Positions 45,763 through 57,100 of a stretch of 64,000 bases of DNA are shown here, piece after piece; the first letter of the stretch is position 1; each line of letters begins with the position of its first letter. The notes beneath the pieces were generated by a model. The model was not told the DNA's origin. It did not search any database and was given only the letters and a program-made list of their open reading frames with translations. Position numbers and translations under genes: made by a program. Source of the stretch: Immersiella caudata (taxonomy: Eukaryota > Ascomycota > Sordariomycetes > Sordariales > Lasiosphaeriaceae); assembly GCA_030512335.1 (NCBI GenBank), contig JAULSU010000003.1:3472001-3536000 (forward strand), given 5' to 3'.

Positions 45763-47232
45763 CTAACACCTTCTCCTTTCGCCTAACACCTTCTCCCTTA
45801 GCTGTAGCGCCTGCTGATACATCTGCTCGGCCTCCTCGTACTTCCCCTGGTTATCAAGCACAAGCCCTAGGTTATTCATGCTGGTAAGCGTCGACGGATG
45901 CTCCTTGCCTAACACCTTCTCCCTTAGCTGTAGCGCCTGCTGATGCATCTGCTCGGCCTCCTCGTACTTCCCCTGGCTATCAAACACAAGCCCAAGGTTA
46001 TTCATGCTGTTAAGCGTCGACGGATGCTCCTTGCCTAACACCTTCTCCCTTAGCTGTAGCGCCTGCTGATGCATCTGCTCGGCCTCCTTGTACTTCCCCT
46101 GGCTATTAAGCACATTCCCAAGGTTATTTATGCTGGTAAGCGTCGACAGATGCTCCTTACCTAACACCTTCTCCTTTAGCTGTAGCGCCTGCTGATACAT
46201 CTGCTCGGCCTCCTCGTACTTCCCCTGGCTATTAAGCACATTCCCAAGGTTATTTATGCTGGTAAGCGTCGACGGATGCTCCTTACCTAACACCTTCTCC
46301 CTTAGCTGTAGCGCCTGCTGATACATCTGCTCGGCCTCCTCGTACTTCCCCTGGCCATCAAGCACATTCCCAAGGTTATTCATGCTATCAAGCGTCGACG
46401 GATGCTCCTTGCCTAACACCTTCTCCCTTAGCTGTAGCGCCTGCTGATGCATCTGCTCGGCCTCCTCGCACTTCCCCTGCCTATCAAGCACATTCCCAAG
46501 GTTATTCATGCTGGTAAGCGTCGACGGATGCTCCTTGCCTAACACCTTCTCCCTTAGCTGTAGCGCCTGCTGATACATCTGCTCGGCCTCCTCGTACTTC
46601 CCCTGGCCATCAAGCACATTCCCAAGGTTATTCATGCTGGTAAGCGTCGACGGATGCTCCTTGCCTAACACCTTCTCCCTTAGCTGTAGCGTCTGCTGAT
46701 GCATCTGCTCGGCCTCCTCGTACTTCCCCTGGCTATTAAGCACATTCCCAAGGTTATTCATGCTATCAAGCGTCGACAGATGCTCCTTACCTAACACCTT
46801 CTCCTTTAGCTGTAGCGCTTGCTGATGCATCTGCTCGGCCTCCTCGTACTTCCCCTGCCTATTAAGCACATTCCTAAGGTTATTCATACTGCTAAGCGTC
46901 GACGGATGCTCCTTGCCTAACACCTTCTCCCTTAGCTGTAGCGTCTGCTGATACATCTGCTCGGCCTCCTCGTACTTCCCCTGGCTACCAAGTACATTCC
47001 CAAGGTTATTCATGCTATCAAGCGTCGACGGATGCTCCTTGCCTAACACCTTCTCGTTTAGCTGTAGCGCCTGCTGATGCATCTGCTCGGCCTCCTCGTA
47101 CTTCCCCTGGCCATCAAGCACATTCCCAAGGTTATTCATGCTGGTAAGCGTCGACGGATGCTCCTTGCCTAACACCTTCTCCCTTAGCTGTAGCGCCTGC
47201 TGATGCATCTGCTCGGCCTCCTTATATTTCCC
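45763..47232 (-). repeat. Near-identical 126-bp TPR repeat array (11 full + 1 partial)
   Basis: Tandem 126-bp units encode 42 residues each. The shared core includes [19 protein letters not shown] and NNLGNVL. Differences sit at a few repeat positions: 10 (H/Y), 13 (A/T), 17 (R/K/N), 26 (P/L), 30 (T/D/S/N), 32 (M/I), 36-37 and 39-41. Such high identity between units implies recent duplication or gene conversion. It is typical of fungal NLR repeat domains and prone to copy-number change and to assembly collapse. Confidence 0.95.
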
Positions 47233-49652
47233 TAAATTTTGAAAGCTCTGACCCACTTTAGACAGGAGACTTAATAGCACCTCCTCGTCATCTGCCGTCT
47301 TCCGCAGCTGAAGGGCATATTGTGTATGTGGAAGATACCTTATCCACTCTTCTCGGTTGCTGTGTTCTGGAAAAGGAAACACATCATCAAGCCGTTGTAA
47401 GACCTTGGCGGTCCATTTCAGCCGCTCCCCCTTTCGAGCTAACCAGCTTAGCATCGATATTTGAACCAACCGATGGATGTCGTAAGTATCTGATTCCTTC
47501 CGTTGGGTGATAAATGCATACGCCTTCAAAGTCCCGATTGCCTCAACAGTCTCTAGCCTCCCGGCCGGCGGCAGCAGAGGTTGCGGAATATCCTTCCCAG
47601 CCAGGAAGCACATGAATCTGAGGTAGTCCGCCGCTAGTGGGTCGTGATCTGAGATGTGCCGGAATGAAATCAGCCAAGTTGTTGCGACTGGATTTTGGAT
47701 GCTCTTATATCGGTGACGGTCCTCAAAGTCCTTGCTCAGCAGCTCGATCATATCCTCGTCACTGGACTTGCACAGCTCAAGGTATTGGGTTGTCGAGATC
47801 TGCTTCTTGGCCATATAAGCAGATGCCTGCCGTATCGCTAGAGGGAGGCTGGCAAGAAACTCTAGCAACGCTTCGTTGCTTCTTGTGTCGCTCATCTGAT
47901 CACCCTTCAAGTTTTTCCGTAACAGCTTGAGGGCCTCTTCTCTGCTCATTTCTTCAACTGGAATCATACAACTCTCAGACTCAACCAGCCTTACTCCAAG
48001 TTCGTGATTTCGCGTTGTGAACAGAATGGATCCTTTCCTGCTGAATGGAAGATAGTCGGCAAGGGCGGTGTCGCCGAAGAGTAGCTTTGTGTCGTCGGCG
48101 TTATCGATGATCAAAAACCAGCTGCCCACACTCTCGTGGCTCAAGGCGGCCTTGACAAGCGCCTTGACATCTGCTTTCTCTTCGTCGATTCCCGGTACCT
48201 TGAGCTGATGGCCGATAGCGCGGTATGCATTCTCGAAAGTGGTGGCATCCACAGCGGGAACCCAAAAGACCGAGCAGTCCGGCTGCGCGTCGCCGATGCG
48301 AAATGCGGCCTCCAGCGCGATCTGCGTCTTTCCAACCCCTCCCAGACCTTCGATGGCGGTCCGCTGGCAATCATCTTCGTCTCCACTAGGAAGGATCCTC
48401 ACAAGGAGATCAGTGAGAATCGTTTCGCGGCCGACGAATTGCTTGTTACGTCCGAACGGGACGATCCAGTGCCGCTCCACGGCAGCTTCACCATGTTAGC
48501 AGAATTCTGGCCGTATCAGCCCGCTTAGGGGGAGATCAGCTTACAGTTCGTCCGGCGTTTCAGTACAGCCGGTGCGTGTCCAGCGAATTGCATGACCGCA
48601 TCTTTAACGAGTTTAAAGTTGGGGCATTCTGGGCCCAGGAACTTGTTCATGTAAGAGTGGGTTGCATCTAGCCCCTGGCGAGGGAAACCATGGAGGCAGG
48701 CTGAAGACTCGGTCACAAGCTATCCAGGTCAGTTGCATATCATGCATGGCCATGAAATTAACGTACAATCTTGTGGGTTACACCTGTAGCTAGCTTCTTC
48801 GCCAAGCCCCGGGACAGAATGCGTCTCAACATCTCCGTCTTCCTGGTTTCGAAAAAGCAACTCAAGGGCAGTCGCACTGCCTCGGCGTTTGCGATCTCTG
48901 TGAATTTCTGAACGCGCTGGTGAACGAAGTCGTGTTCCTGCTCCAGGTCTCGTATAAGCTGGCCGGAGGCCTGCTCTCCCATAATGCCGGCAACCAGCAC
49001 CTGCCACCGAGCCTGCTTCGCAGCATCGCTACCGTGGAATGGAGTGGCGAGAAACAGGATGCCGACAGTGGAAAGCAGAATATGTCGGTAGGCGCTGCCT
49101 TCCTGGGCCGCTCGATTGATCGCCTGGGAATGTTAACCGCTGCCCTCCGTCCACGTATCCAGGGACATACCTCGGCCAGGATAAGCCCCCCAAAACAAGA
49201 GGCAATGAAGATGATAGGTCGCATTTGCGAAACGCGGCCTTCGGCGATAAGACCGAGGAGCGTGTCGGCATGGCCGAGCAGTGTTTGCACGGGTGCATCT
49301 GCGAAGTAGTTTGCATTCCAGTCGTAGGTGAATATCCGGGCCTTTGGTAGGGCTGCAGGCAGCATGTCGCGGTCCGACAGCCAGTTCACCACCTCGCCCC
49401 CTCCCTTCTTCTTGAACTCCCATGTCCGCGGCGACTCGGTGCCCAGGCCGTGGATTGCGATGATACTGTCCGGTTAGACGTGCCTCTACGCGTTAGAACT
49501 GGTCGAACGTACTCGATAGTCGCATCGCCGGGAGCGTCGCCGACTGGCGCGATCTGGCGGAGGCCCCTGCGAGCCTAAGGATGGAGTGGCGGTAGTTAGC
49601 GTCCAGTCGCCTCTTCTAACGGGGAGAGGGATCTCACCTCTATCGTGGTCAT
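45763..49652 (-). CDS. NLR-type protein: alpha/beta-hydrolase (SesB-like) + NB-ARC + TPR array
   Basis: Exons 49652-49638, 49574-49513, 49465-49171, 49123-48767, 48719-48545 and 48485-45763 give 1208 residues. Residues 6-245 are a hydrolase-like domain: [53 protein letters not shown] (elbow) and [10 protein letters not shown]. From 303 the NB-ARC NTPase begins: [15 protein letters not shown], Walker A GLGGVGKT at 348-355, Walker [10 protein letters not shown] (about 422-430), SILFTTRN (sensor 1), [12 protein letters not shown] (GLPL-like), YDIHRLVQ (MHD-like). Eleven 42-residue kinesin-light-chain-type TPRs (720-1181) and a truncated twelfth follow. This is the tripartite architecture of fungal STAND receptors; by analogy it may sense a partner or non-self ligand and trigger the hydrolase domain. 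A 20-bp duplication shifts the frame and makes the final ERRRC ending. The five 5' junctions are inferred; each restores family-like sequence. Confidence 0.85.
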
Positions 49653-50483
49653 CCCGGGAATATTCTGGGAAGCGGGGGCTCACATCGACCCCACTTGCGC
49701 ACCAGGCTGGCAAGGCTCCGAATCAAGCGCGGCGTGGACTGTATCAAAGCTCGCCGTTAGAACGGAAGCGATGGAGAGAAGATTGTTTGGTCCAAGCGAG
49801 ACCCGAGTCAGGCTGCTCGTGCCCTTTGTGTGCGATGGATGGCAGGGGAAGAACATTGACATTGATCATTCTCGTGGACGCTCAATGCCTCGCGCCCGAA
49901 GCGCCACGAAGCGACCTCATCCAATCACCTTTGACCCAAGGTCCGGGCAGTAACACACTGGTCGCAGCCAATGGTGTCTCGCGTCAGAGACCGCGACGCA
50001 GCTGGACAAGCATTCACAGCGTCCATCAAACCGCAGACCATGAAAGCGTCGAGTCGTGTCTACGAACGAGGAACCCTTGTCTCTCGACGCTCCTAAACGG
50101 GTCAAGACGAGCGGCGGAGACATCATAACGGAGGGGGTAACGTATGGCAAAAGATTGAGCATCTCCTGCAGTCACGGCTGGCGGGTTTGGCTAACAGAGT
50201 GACAATGGCCTCCATGTATCCTCCGGCTCCGGAAAGCAGGCGACGTGCCGACCTGTCCCGTCCCGTCCCGACCACTCGCGAGTTCGGATCATCGAGTCAA
50301 CGCCGCATTTAGGGCAACACACAGTGTTTTCTATGGACACCACGGAACGTGCCTTCTACGCAGAATAGGTTACGTCCAGCTGATGCGACTCTTTGAGTTC
50401 CTTGAACTTGTCCTAGAGTCTAAGGGACAAAAAGGTCTACATAGAGGCTTTGGCTATGGCAACACGAGTGTCGCTATTGATAT

Positions 50484-51065
50484 CTACATAAGCGACGCAC
50501 AAGACAGGCAGCCAGAGAGAAAATTTAGGAACAAGTACTTGGTCGCCCACTCTGGGGTCGCGCTCTCATTTACAACTTTCAGCAGTACCAATACTCCACA
50601 GGGCACCGTCTCCTCGTGGGCAAAGGAGAGAATGTCATCGGGGATTTTGTAGTTCCGTAGGATGGTCTGGGAGCTAGTTCCGTAGGCGGTCGCGGCGGAT
50701 GCGAACCAGGTGCCGTTTGTGCTAGAGGAGCGGATGCGGATGTGGTCAATGTAAAGGCTGTCGAGCTGGATGGTGGATTGGAGTTGGGTTTCTTGGCTTA
50801 GGGCCGTGGTGATGCCCTCGGAGGAGATCTGGCAGGTTATGGGTTGGCGGGAGTTGGTTGTGGCGTGCTGAGAGATGGAGTCGAGGGAGCGTTTTTGGAG
50901 GGAGGGGCCGTCGCCGGAGAAGGGACTGGGGTCGGCATCGGGGGAGTCGGAGGTGGTGGACCTGATGGAGGCGACGGACGTCTCGGCTTCGGCTCGTAGG
51001 CGTTCTCGGGTGCTGAGGAGGGGGAGGCTCAAGTGGGGCAAGCACGGAGTAGGTGCACACGACAA
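50484..51065 (-). CDS. Unrecognised open frame, possibly a gene fragment
   Basis: A 193-codon open frame with no ATG at its start, so a real protein would need an upstream exon. It reads like coding sequence: Ser/Thr-rich, then SLYIDHIRIRSSSTNGTWF and RNYKIPDDILSFAHEETVP. I do not recognise a family. It could be the 3' exon of a gene whose 5' part lies near 51109-51660 on the same strand, but no splice junction was convincing. No function is proposed. Confidence 0.25.
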   Translation of the reverse strand: MSCAPTPCLPHLSLPLLSTRERLRAEAETSVASIRSTTSDSPDADPSPFSGDGPSLQKRSLDSISQHATTNSRQPITCQISSEGITTALSQETQLQSTIQLDSLYIDHIRIRSSSTNGTWFASAATAYGTSSQTILRNYKIPDDILSFAHEETVPCGVLVLLKVVNESATPEWATKYLFLNFLSGCLSCASLM

Positions 51066-51102
51066 GGGGGTTCGTCAGTGTCGTCGCTACTACAAGGTGA
51101 AA

Positions 51103-51123
51103 ACGTCGCTACGTTAGCGACGT
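51103..51123. repeat. Perfect 9-bp inverted repeat with 3-bp spacer
   Basis: Arms ACGTCGCTA (51103-51111) and TAGCGACGT (51115-51123) are exact reverse complements around CGT. It sits at the stop codon of the adjacent coding-like fragment. It could be a dimeric protein site, a hairpin, or chance. Confidence 0.5.
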
Positions 51124-51336
51124 CCTCTCTCGCCCTCTAGATGCTGATTGTTGACGCAGTGGATTTTCGATGAATTGGCGAAATAGTACAGCCTCAAATC
51201 GTCGGATTGTAAGAAGGTTGAGATGACGCCTGTAGATCTCCTGCTGTTCCTCCGTACTCTTTGGGTCAAGGGCGACTATCTTAACCTCAGCTAAACGCTT
51301 TGGCGAACTTGATGAGATCCCCGAAGGGTCGTACAA
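51109..51336 (-). CDS. Unrecognised coding-like fragment near a P-loop-like sequence
   Basis: A 75-codon open frame without a true ATG start: RLAEVKIVALDPKSTEEQQ, then YRRHLNLLTIRRFEAVLFRQ and FIENPLRQQ. It has regular amphipathic-helix spacing. About 300 bp upstream on the same strand (near 51615-51657) an ATG-started frame reads MLLGGSSGIGKIALFRYR, which resembles a Walker A of small GTPases, but is followed by stops. Together they could be exons of a decayed or unrecognised gene. Family and function are unknown. Confidence 0.25.
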   Translation of the reverse strand: MYDPSGISSSSPKRLAEVKIVALDPKSTEEQQEIYRRHLNLLTIRRFEAVLFRQFIENPLRQQSASRGRERTSLT

Positions 51337-52085
51337 GTTCGGCAGCAGCAGAGACCTCGCAACCTCAAACTCGTTTCACCGTAGTCTCCCCTATCACCCC
51401 TTTGCGGTTGGAGCCGCCGGCTGAGTCGACTTGTCCAAGGCTCTGCAGCTATTGGGGCGAGTGGTGGCGAAGCCAACCTTGGTTGCGCCTCCCTCCTCTT
51501 CATCACCCACGTCGAGACCCCGTCGCCATGAGAGAAACATTAAAGAAAGAGTGAGAGGATGAAGCGGATATCTAGAGGGTCCCTGTGGACAAAGAATCCA
51601 AACCCTGTAGCGAAACAAGGCTATCTTCCCTATGCCGCTGCTGCCACCTAATAACATATCAGGTCACCACATTAGCTTTTAGGGTGTTTTTACAAGCCCA
51701 TCATGGGTTGCCCGCTAAGAAGCGCGCTGAATTGCTGCAATTTAGTGGATATATGATAGAATGAGGCACGGGGTGCTTCTACTTGTGGATGTAATGGACT
51801 TCTGAGGGTAAGATTGACGAGTGACGCGAGAGCCTAAGTTTTTTCAGGCTGTCGTCTTGAAAAAGCACACGCTCTGGAGTGGGGGGGTGGGGGGGCGAAA
51901 GGAAGCGACTGACGCGACAAGGCCACCTATTTCACTTTCCTGGGAAAGTGAAATCCAACCGCCTTCACATCCCAAGACAGCCTTGACGGGGGCCATGGTT
52001 AGCCAGGCCAGGCCGCGCGGAGGGATAGATATACCTAGCTATTCGTGGAATCCGCTCGCCCGGAGTTCTTCCTTGAACAAAGCTT

Positions 52086-52131
52086 GCATGAAGCTCTGGC
52101 GGGGAAGCGGTCCCCCACCAGGGCTTCATGC
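52086..52131. repeat. Long imperfect hairpin
   Basis: Arms GCATGAAGCTCTGG (52086-52099) and CCAGGGCTTCATGC (52118-52131) pair at 13 of 14 positions (or 14 with one G-U). Inside, GGGG (52101-52104) can pair with CCCC (52112-52115). A loop of about seven bases remains. No reading frame or known element accounts for it. A third related word (GCCATGAAGCC) lies just downstream. Confidence 0.6.
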
Positions 52132-54159
52132 CAGGGGCTGCGCCATGAAGCCAAAAATAAGTCGAGGACGGACTGTACAGATGAGATGTGACACGGCCGC
52201 GGTTGAGGTCTCGCCGGATCGCGTTCCAAAGGGTGACTCTATTCGAGGTCAGGAGTGCCCGATCCCGGCCGGCAGGTGCACCTGATCCCAAGGCAGATCG
52301 GCTTCACCGCCAATAAGCTCTCAAATCGTTGGCCTTGGTCTCACCAACTACATTGATCCCCTTTCCTTGTGGGCTTCTGATTCCCGCAAGCGCTGAGTAC
52401 TGCTCGAGGCAGTATTTTCCTCAACATGGCTGCCCGAGTCCTTCGCATCTTACTCCGGGTCACCATTCTGAGTTTGACAACGTGGCCAAGGCAGACATAC
52501 TCCCCCCTTCCTCTCATTGACCTTCCTAGGGCCTATACAGGTTAAGAAGCGGCGTGAGGGATTGGTTCCCCTGAGCAGACCAGTAAAATTGGCCTTGAGC
52601 TGTCGTACCAAGTGTCCATCCGTTGGTTCCATTCCACCAAGGCAAGTGTATTCCAGCTAAAAGACTGGCACAGAGAGCCCAGCCGCTCTTGAGACGTTGC
52701 GTCGTCGCTGTCGGTCTCACAGAGCGAACATAGCGCGGGGTCCTCTTCTGCCTTCGAACACAGCGTTTCCGAGGTAAGAGCCTGCACGGTCTATCCAGGA
52801 GCACCGAATTGTATCGTGGCCACAGGTAGAACCCAAAGGATGGAAGCACGCCCGCCATCGTCTGGTTGGCACATTCCGTGTCCCTGATCGGCCATGAATC
52901 CTTAACCACATTCCACCCCTTAATGCAACTCTATCGGCTCGTTAGCTTCTCATTCGGCCAAGGATCCCGCCGGCTCATACTTACCTGGGAAGGTAATAGT
53001 TGATGTCCGGAATGCACCTCAAAGCCGCTTGACTGTTGTCCATAGTTAGGGAGCGATGGTCCCAGGAGGTCAAATCCGCTTTCGTCGTGCCAAGCGCCTT
53101 ACATAAAAATGTTCTAGCTCAGCCCCTGTCAGCAAGCCGGGACCAAACATCTTCAACCTCTGCAACCGCAGTGCCAAGTGCAGCTGGTACACAGTGTGCT
53201 GAATGGTACGTTTAGAATTCGACCACGCTGAGGTCAAGCGATGTTGGGAAGGGAGGAAAGGCCAGTTGAGCAATTCTGGCTAGTGATACCCTCGAAAATA
53301 TGCCCAGTTGAAGGCGATGAAGGCGGCGACTCTGTAGATGAAGGTGCTGGTGACGAGAACAATATCGCACAGGGTCCGAAAGGAGATGCGCTCCTGGAAC
53401 GGCGAAGACTCGTGGGGATGAATGGGACGGTCGTTCTGTCGCTGTGCGCTTTGGAACGGTAACGGTGCCGAGAGCTGGCCTTGGTGTTGGGTCGGGGAGG
53501 GAAAATGGATTCCGTTTGTGAACCCCAAAACATCGAGTATTGGAACCTCTTTTTTTTCTCATAGAGGGTCTTCTTGAGGGCCGGACTAGTAGTTGGGTCG
53601 GTGACAACCAGCGAATCCCCCGGTGTTGTGTGTTATTCTTGCACATTTTGCACCCATTTGCTATCTTGGAACCCCTGACTATCTGGTCCATCCCAGTCAG
53701 ACATCCATCATGCGGGCCTTTAAATATATGCATCTGTAATATAGGTATATATATATTTCACCTAGTGTCGTCAGTTTTGTTTGCCCTTTGCTGGTGACAA
53801 TTTCTGTCTAACCAATCCCTCTCTCCGTATCGTTCATGCATCGTCGCAACACTCCGGATGCGTGTGAACAGCAAGGCCCAAAAAGCGCGAAACACCAACA
53901 AAAGCTCCCAAGTTGCATGCAAAACTACCGTTCCCCAACTCGCCCCAAATGGTCACCCCTGCGCCCCCTCCCCAGCCTCTTCACGACCGTTGATTTCTTC
54001 CATTGACCAACATCCCATCAAGGTATGATGTTTCGCCCCGGGGTATTAATCAGGGCGCAAACGCGCGTAATCCATCCTCTGACATGCATTCTCGCCTCGT
54101 GGGTCGCTTCCCCTTTCCCTCGCTTATCCAGCCCTCAAGAGCGCTGTAGACTTGGCCCC

Positions 54160-57100
54160 TTACTCCATCTGACACCACGGATGTGCAAGAACCTGTTCAA
54201 TGCCGTAGCGCTGCGCCACATCACGATTGAGCATGCAGCGGATGAGGTCGATGCTTTCGTCGCTGATGGTGTATGGCACGCGCAGGTCGCGGTCCATGAT
54301 TTCGTCGATGCTGTAGAACGGGTTCTCTTTGTAAATGATGGTGTAGAGGAGAATACCCAGCGCCCACACATCTTGCTCCTTGCCGCCATACGGCTTGCCA
54401 GCTAGCACCTCGGGCGCGGCGTAATCTGATGTCGAGTGTTAGCCCACTGCGTCTTGGAGTGGATAGTGCAGAACTCAATCACTTACCAATGGTGCCCACA
54501 AAGACATCAAAAGGCCCACTTTTGATATACGCCGCACTTCCAAAGTCAATCAGCTTGATTCTGCCCTCTCCGTCCAAGATGACATTCTCGTCCTTGATAT
54601 CGCGGTGAACGACGAGCGCTTTCGTGTGGAGATGATGTATTGCGCGTGCTACCTGCACAAAGATGCTTCGGCTTTCCTTTTCATCCATATTGGTGCGAAG
54701 CTCGATGTAGTCGAAGAGGTCCATTCCGGGCAGCCCGTGAGGGACCATTTCGATGTAGTAATTGGTGTCATCCTCGAAAAAATCCTCCATCTCAACGATG
54801 TTCGGGTGCTTAAACCCGTCTCTTCGTAAATAGTCAAGAACGTGAATTTCCAGCGGCACGGTGCCCAGACGTCTGTCGCGGGTCCAAGTGTCGACCAGAA
54901 TGCGGCGCTTTGTCACGTATTTGAGCACGCATTTTTTGCCAGTAGCCCGATAGCGCGCCAATTTGACCTGACCGTAAGCCCCCTGGCCCATCTCTTCGAG
55001 AATGACAAAGTCGTCTATTGTCTTTTTGTGCGATGGCTTCTCCACTGGTGCAGCAGCCGGGGGCTGTTCTTTTGGAATCTCAGGCGACTTTTGGCTGCCC
55101 GTCAGCTTGGCTGCTGCGGTCCGGGCGGCGTCCTTGATTTGCCTGGCTAGCGAAGCGGTGGTGGTTTCCTCTTTCCGTGGCTCATCTCCGTCGGATTGTA
55201 TCTCCTGGGGAGTATGGGCCGGGGTTTGACCTGGAGATGGTTGGTGCAATGGCGTGGCCACGCCAGAAAGCAGTGGCGATGCCATTCCTAGATTCGTGCG
55301 TGTTGCGTGGAGATGTCTCGAGTAAGTAATCCATAGCGCGTAGACCATCTCGGCCTGCGAAACCGGGAATCTGTCACTCGACTCGCCGGATAGTGAATCC
55401 TCGTCGCTCGTCTCCACTGCAGCCTCTGCTGACATAGGTCGCTGCTTCTCGCTCTTGACCACACGCATCTGTATGTCAATCCTGAGCTCAGAGCCGTCAC
55501 GGTGCTTAGCTGGCAGGCCCTCAGGGCGCAAAAACCCCGTTGCAGCATCCGGTCGGCCCTCTTTGAGAGCAAGAAAAGCAGCTGCCTTCCTAAAAGAGTG
55601 CTCGGGAATGACAATCCCATCCACCAGCTGAATGCCATCTTCCTCGGTGAGTATGCGAAGGACCTTGTCGAAATTTGGCACGAGATTGTTGATCGGCATG
55701 CCATCTGGATTTTCCTGGCCAAATAGCGCGCCGCAGAAGACGGAATTGGAGCTTTTGATGGCGAGGGTCGTGGGAGAGATAACAACAATCCCCGCGATAT
55801 GGGGAAAGCTGGAAACTCGCAGTTCCGTCGCACCTCGAACACGCTCGACGGTGGCTGGTATATTAATTCGGTCGCAGTTGCGACATGTGAAGTATTTCAA
55901 CTTGCCAACCTGCGCATAGTCGATTTCACCAAACCGTGGGTCGAAACCCTGCCGGGGTATACGGGGTATGAGCTTGCCAATGTCCATGCCGGGTGTTAGG
56001 TTTTCATCGCCCCAGATGGGCCCAAGAGCTCCTTCAAGCTGGACGACTTCACCCTCTTCGGCTAGCCCGACGGTCGCAACATCTTCGTGGATCTCCTCAA
56101 GGACCCAAATAAGACCGACTCTCTTCTCTTTCACCCATAAGCTGGCAGACCCGGTGGCGCCATTTCGTTTCTACCCACGCCGTTAGAGCTCCCATCCCAC
56201 ATCTAGCAATTTCACAAGTTGCAATCGTACCTGAATTGGAACAACGTCCCCGCAGAGCAGAACTCCTCTAGATTTACTGCTCTGGTGGTGACTGTGACCT
56301 GGCTTGGGCGGTTTCGGGTCGCCGCTGTGAACTGTTGCCGGTCGCCTGCCGTTCTTGGGGGTTTGAGACCGCGAGTTAGGCTTACTCAGGAGTTTCGCAG
56401 TGATTCCTCCAGCCCGAGCCCCAAGAAGACTTGAGGTTTGCACCGTTGGGGCCGGCTGAACGATCTCGCTTTCTGAACCGTCGCCGGCGTCCTCCGGAGA
56501 CCCTTTCTGGAGTTTCCGCTCTAGCCATCCCCTTCTCTCCTCCTGCACAACTTCCAAGATGCCCATTTTCCGGACCTCTGCTTTCGTCACGCCAAATAAC
56601 AAACATGCGAGATCGTTGGCGGCGAGAATGGTCCACGGGGGCTTTGCCTCTGTTGTAAAAATTGCCTGTGCAGCTGGTACCCACCGGGTTGCATGGCCAT
56701 GAATAGCGTGTGGCATAGAAGGCGGAGGAAGAGCGACCGGTGAAAAAGGTTGCGGAACTGCGGAGGTGGCGGATCTGTCAAGGTTCGTGGAGTCTACGGC
56801 GAGGAAAGGTTGTGCCATGGCGTCCATAAGCTTTTGCTGCATACTCACATGAACAGTGTCCGTCAGAGTCCGCTTGAGCCCGCTGGGACGTCTAGAAGAT
56901 GGAGGAGATGTTTGCGCCGTTGTCCCGCTCTCGTTCGTCGGTGTTCTTGAAGAATTCTCCGACTCCACGGCGTCCTGTGCAGGTGCGGCACCCGGGGGGC
57001 GCTCTGGTGCTTCGGATTTGTTTTGGTCTTTGCTCTGCGCTGTAGTGGTAGAAGCGGTTGAAGGAAGGAGCGGAATGCGGTCGATGGCGTCTGGGCTCGC

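Larger units (their letters stand above)
49653..54159. other. Gene-poor 4.5 kb tract beside the NLR gene
   Basis: The longest stretch without a confident gene between 45 and 64 kb. It holds orphan ORFs and two inverted repeats listed separately. It includes the NLR promoter at its left end and the 3' end of PAS kinase at its right end. GC content looks ordinary and there is no A/T-rich RIP island. The rest is unassigned. Confidence 0.5.

Noticed and set aside
45763..47232. 126-bp tandem repeats considered as a CRISPR-like array or minisatellite
   Set aside because: The units are coding, in frame, and encode TPR motifs of one protein; there are no unique spacers.
52526..52911. Minus-strand frames with LysM-like hints (WN..., QLKANFTG)
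   Set aside because: The fragments are in different frames, lack paired cysteines and a signal peptide, and could not be joined by splice sites. Too weak to call a LysM effector or its pseudogene.
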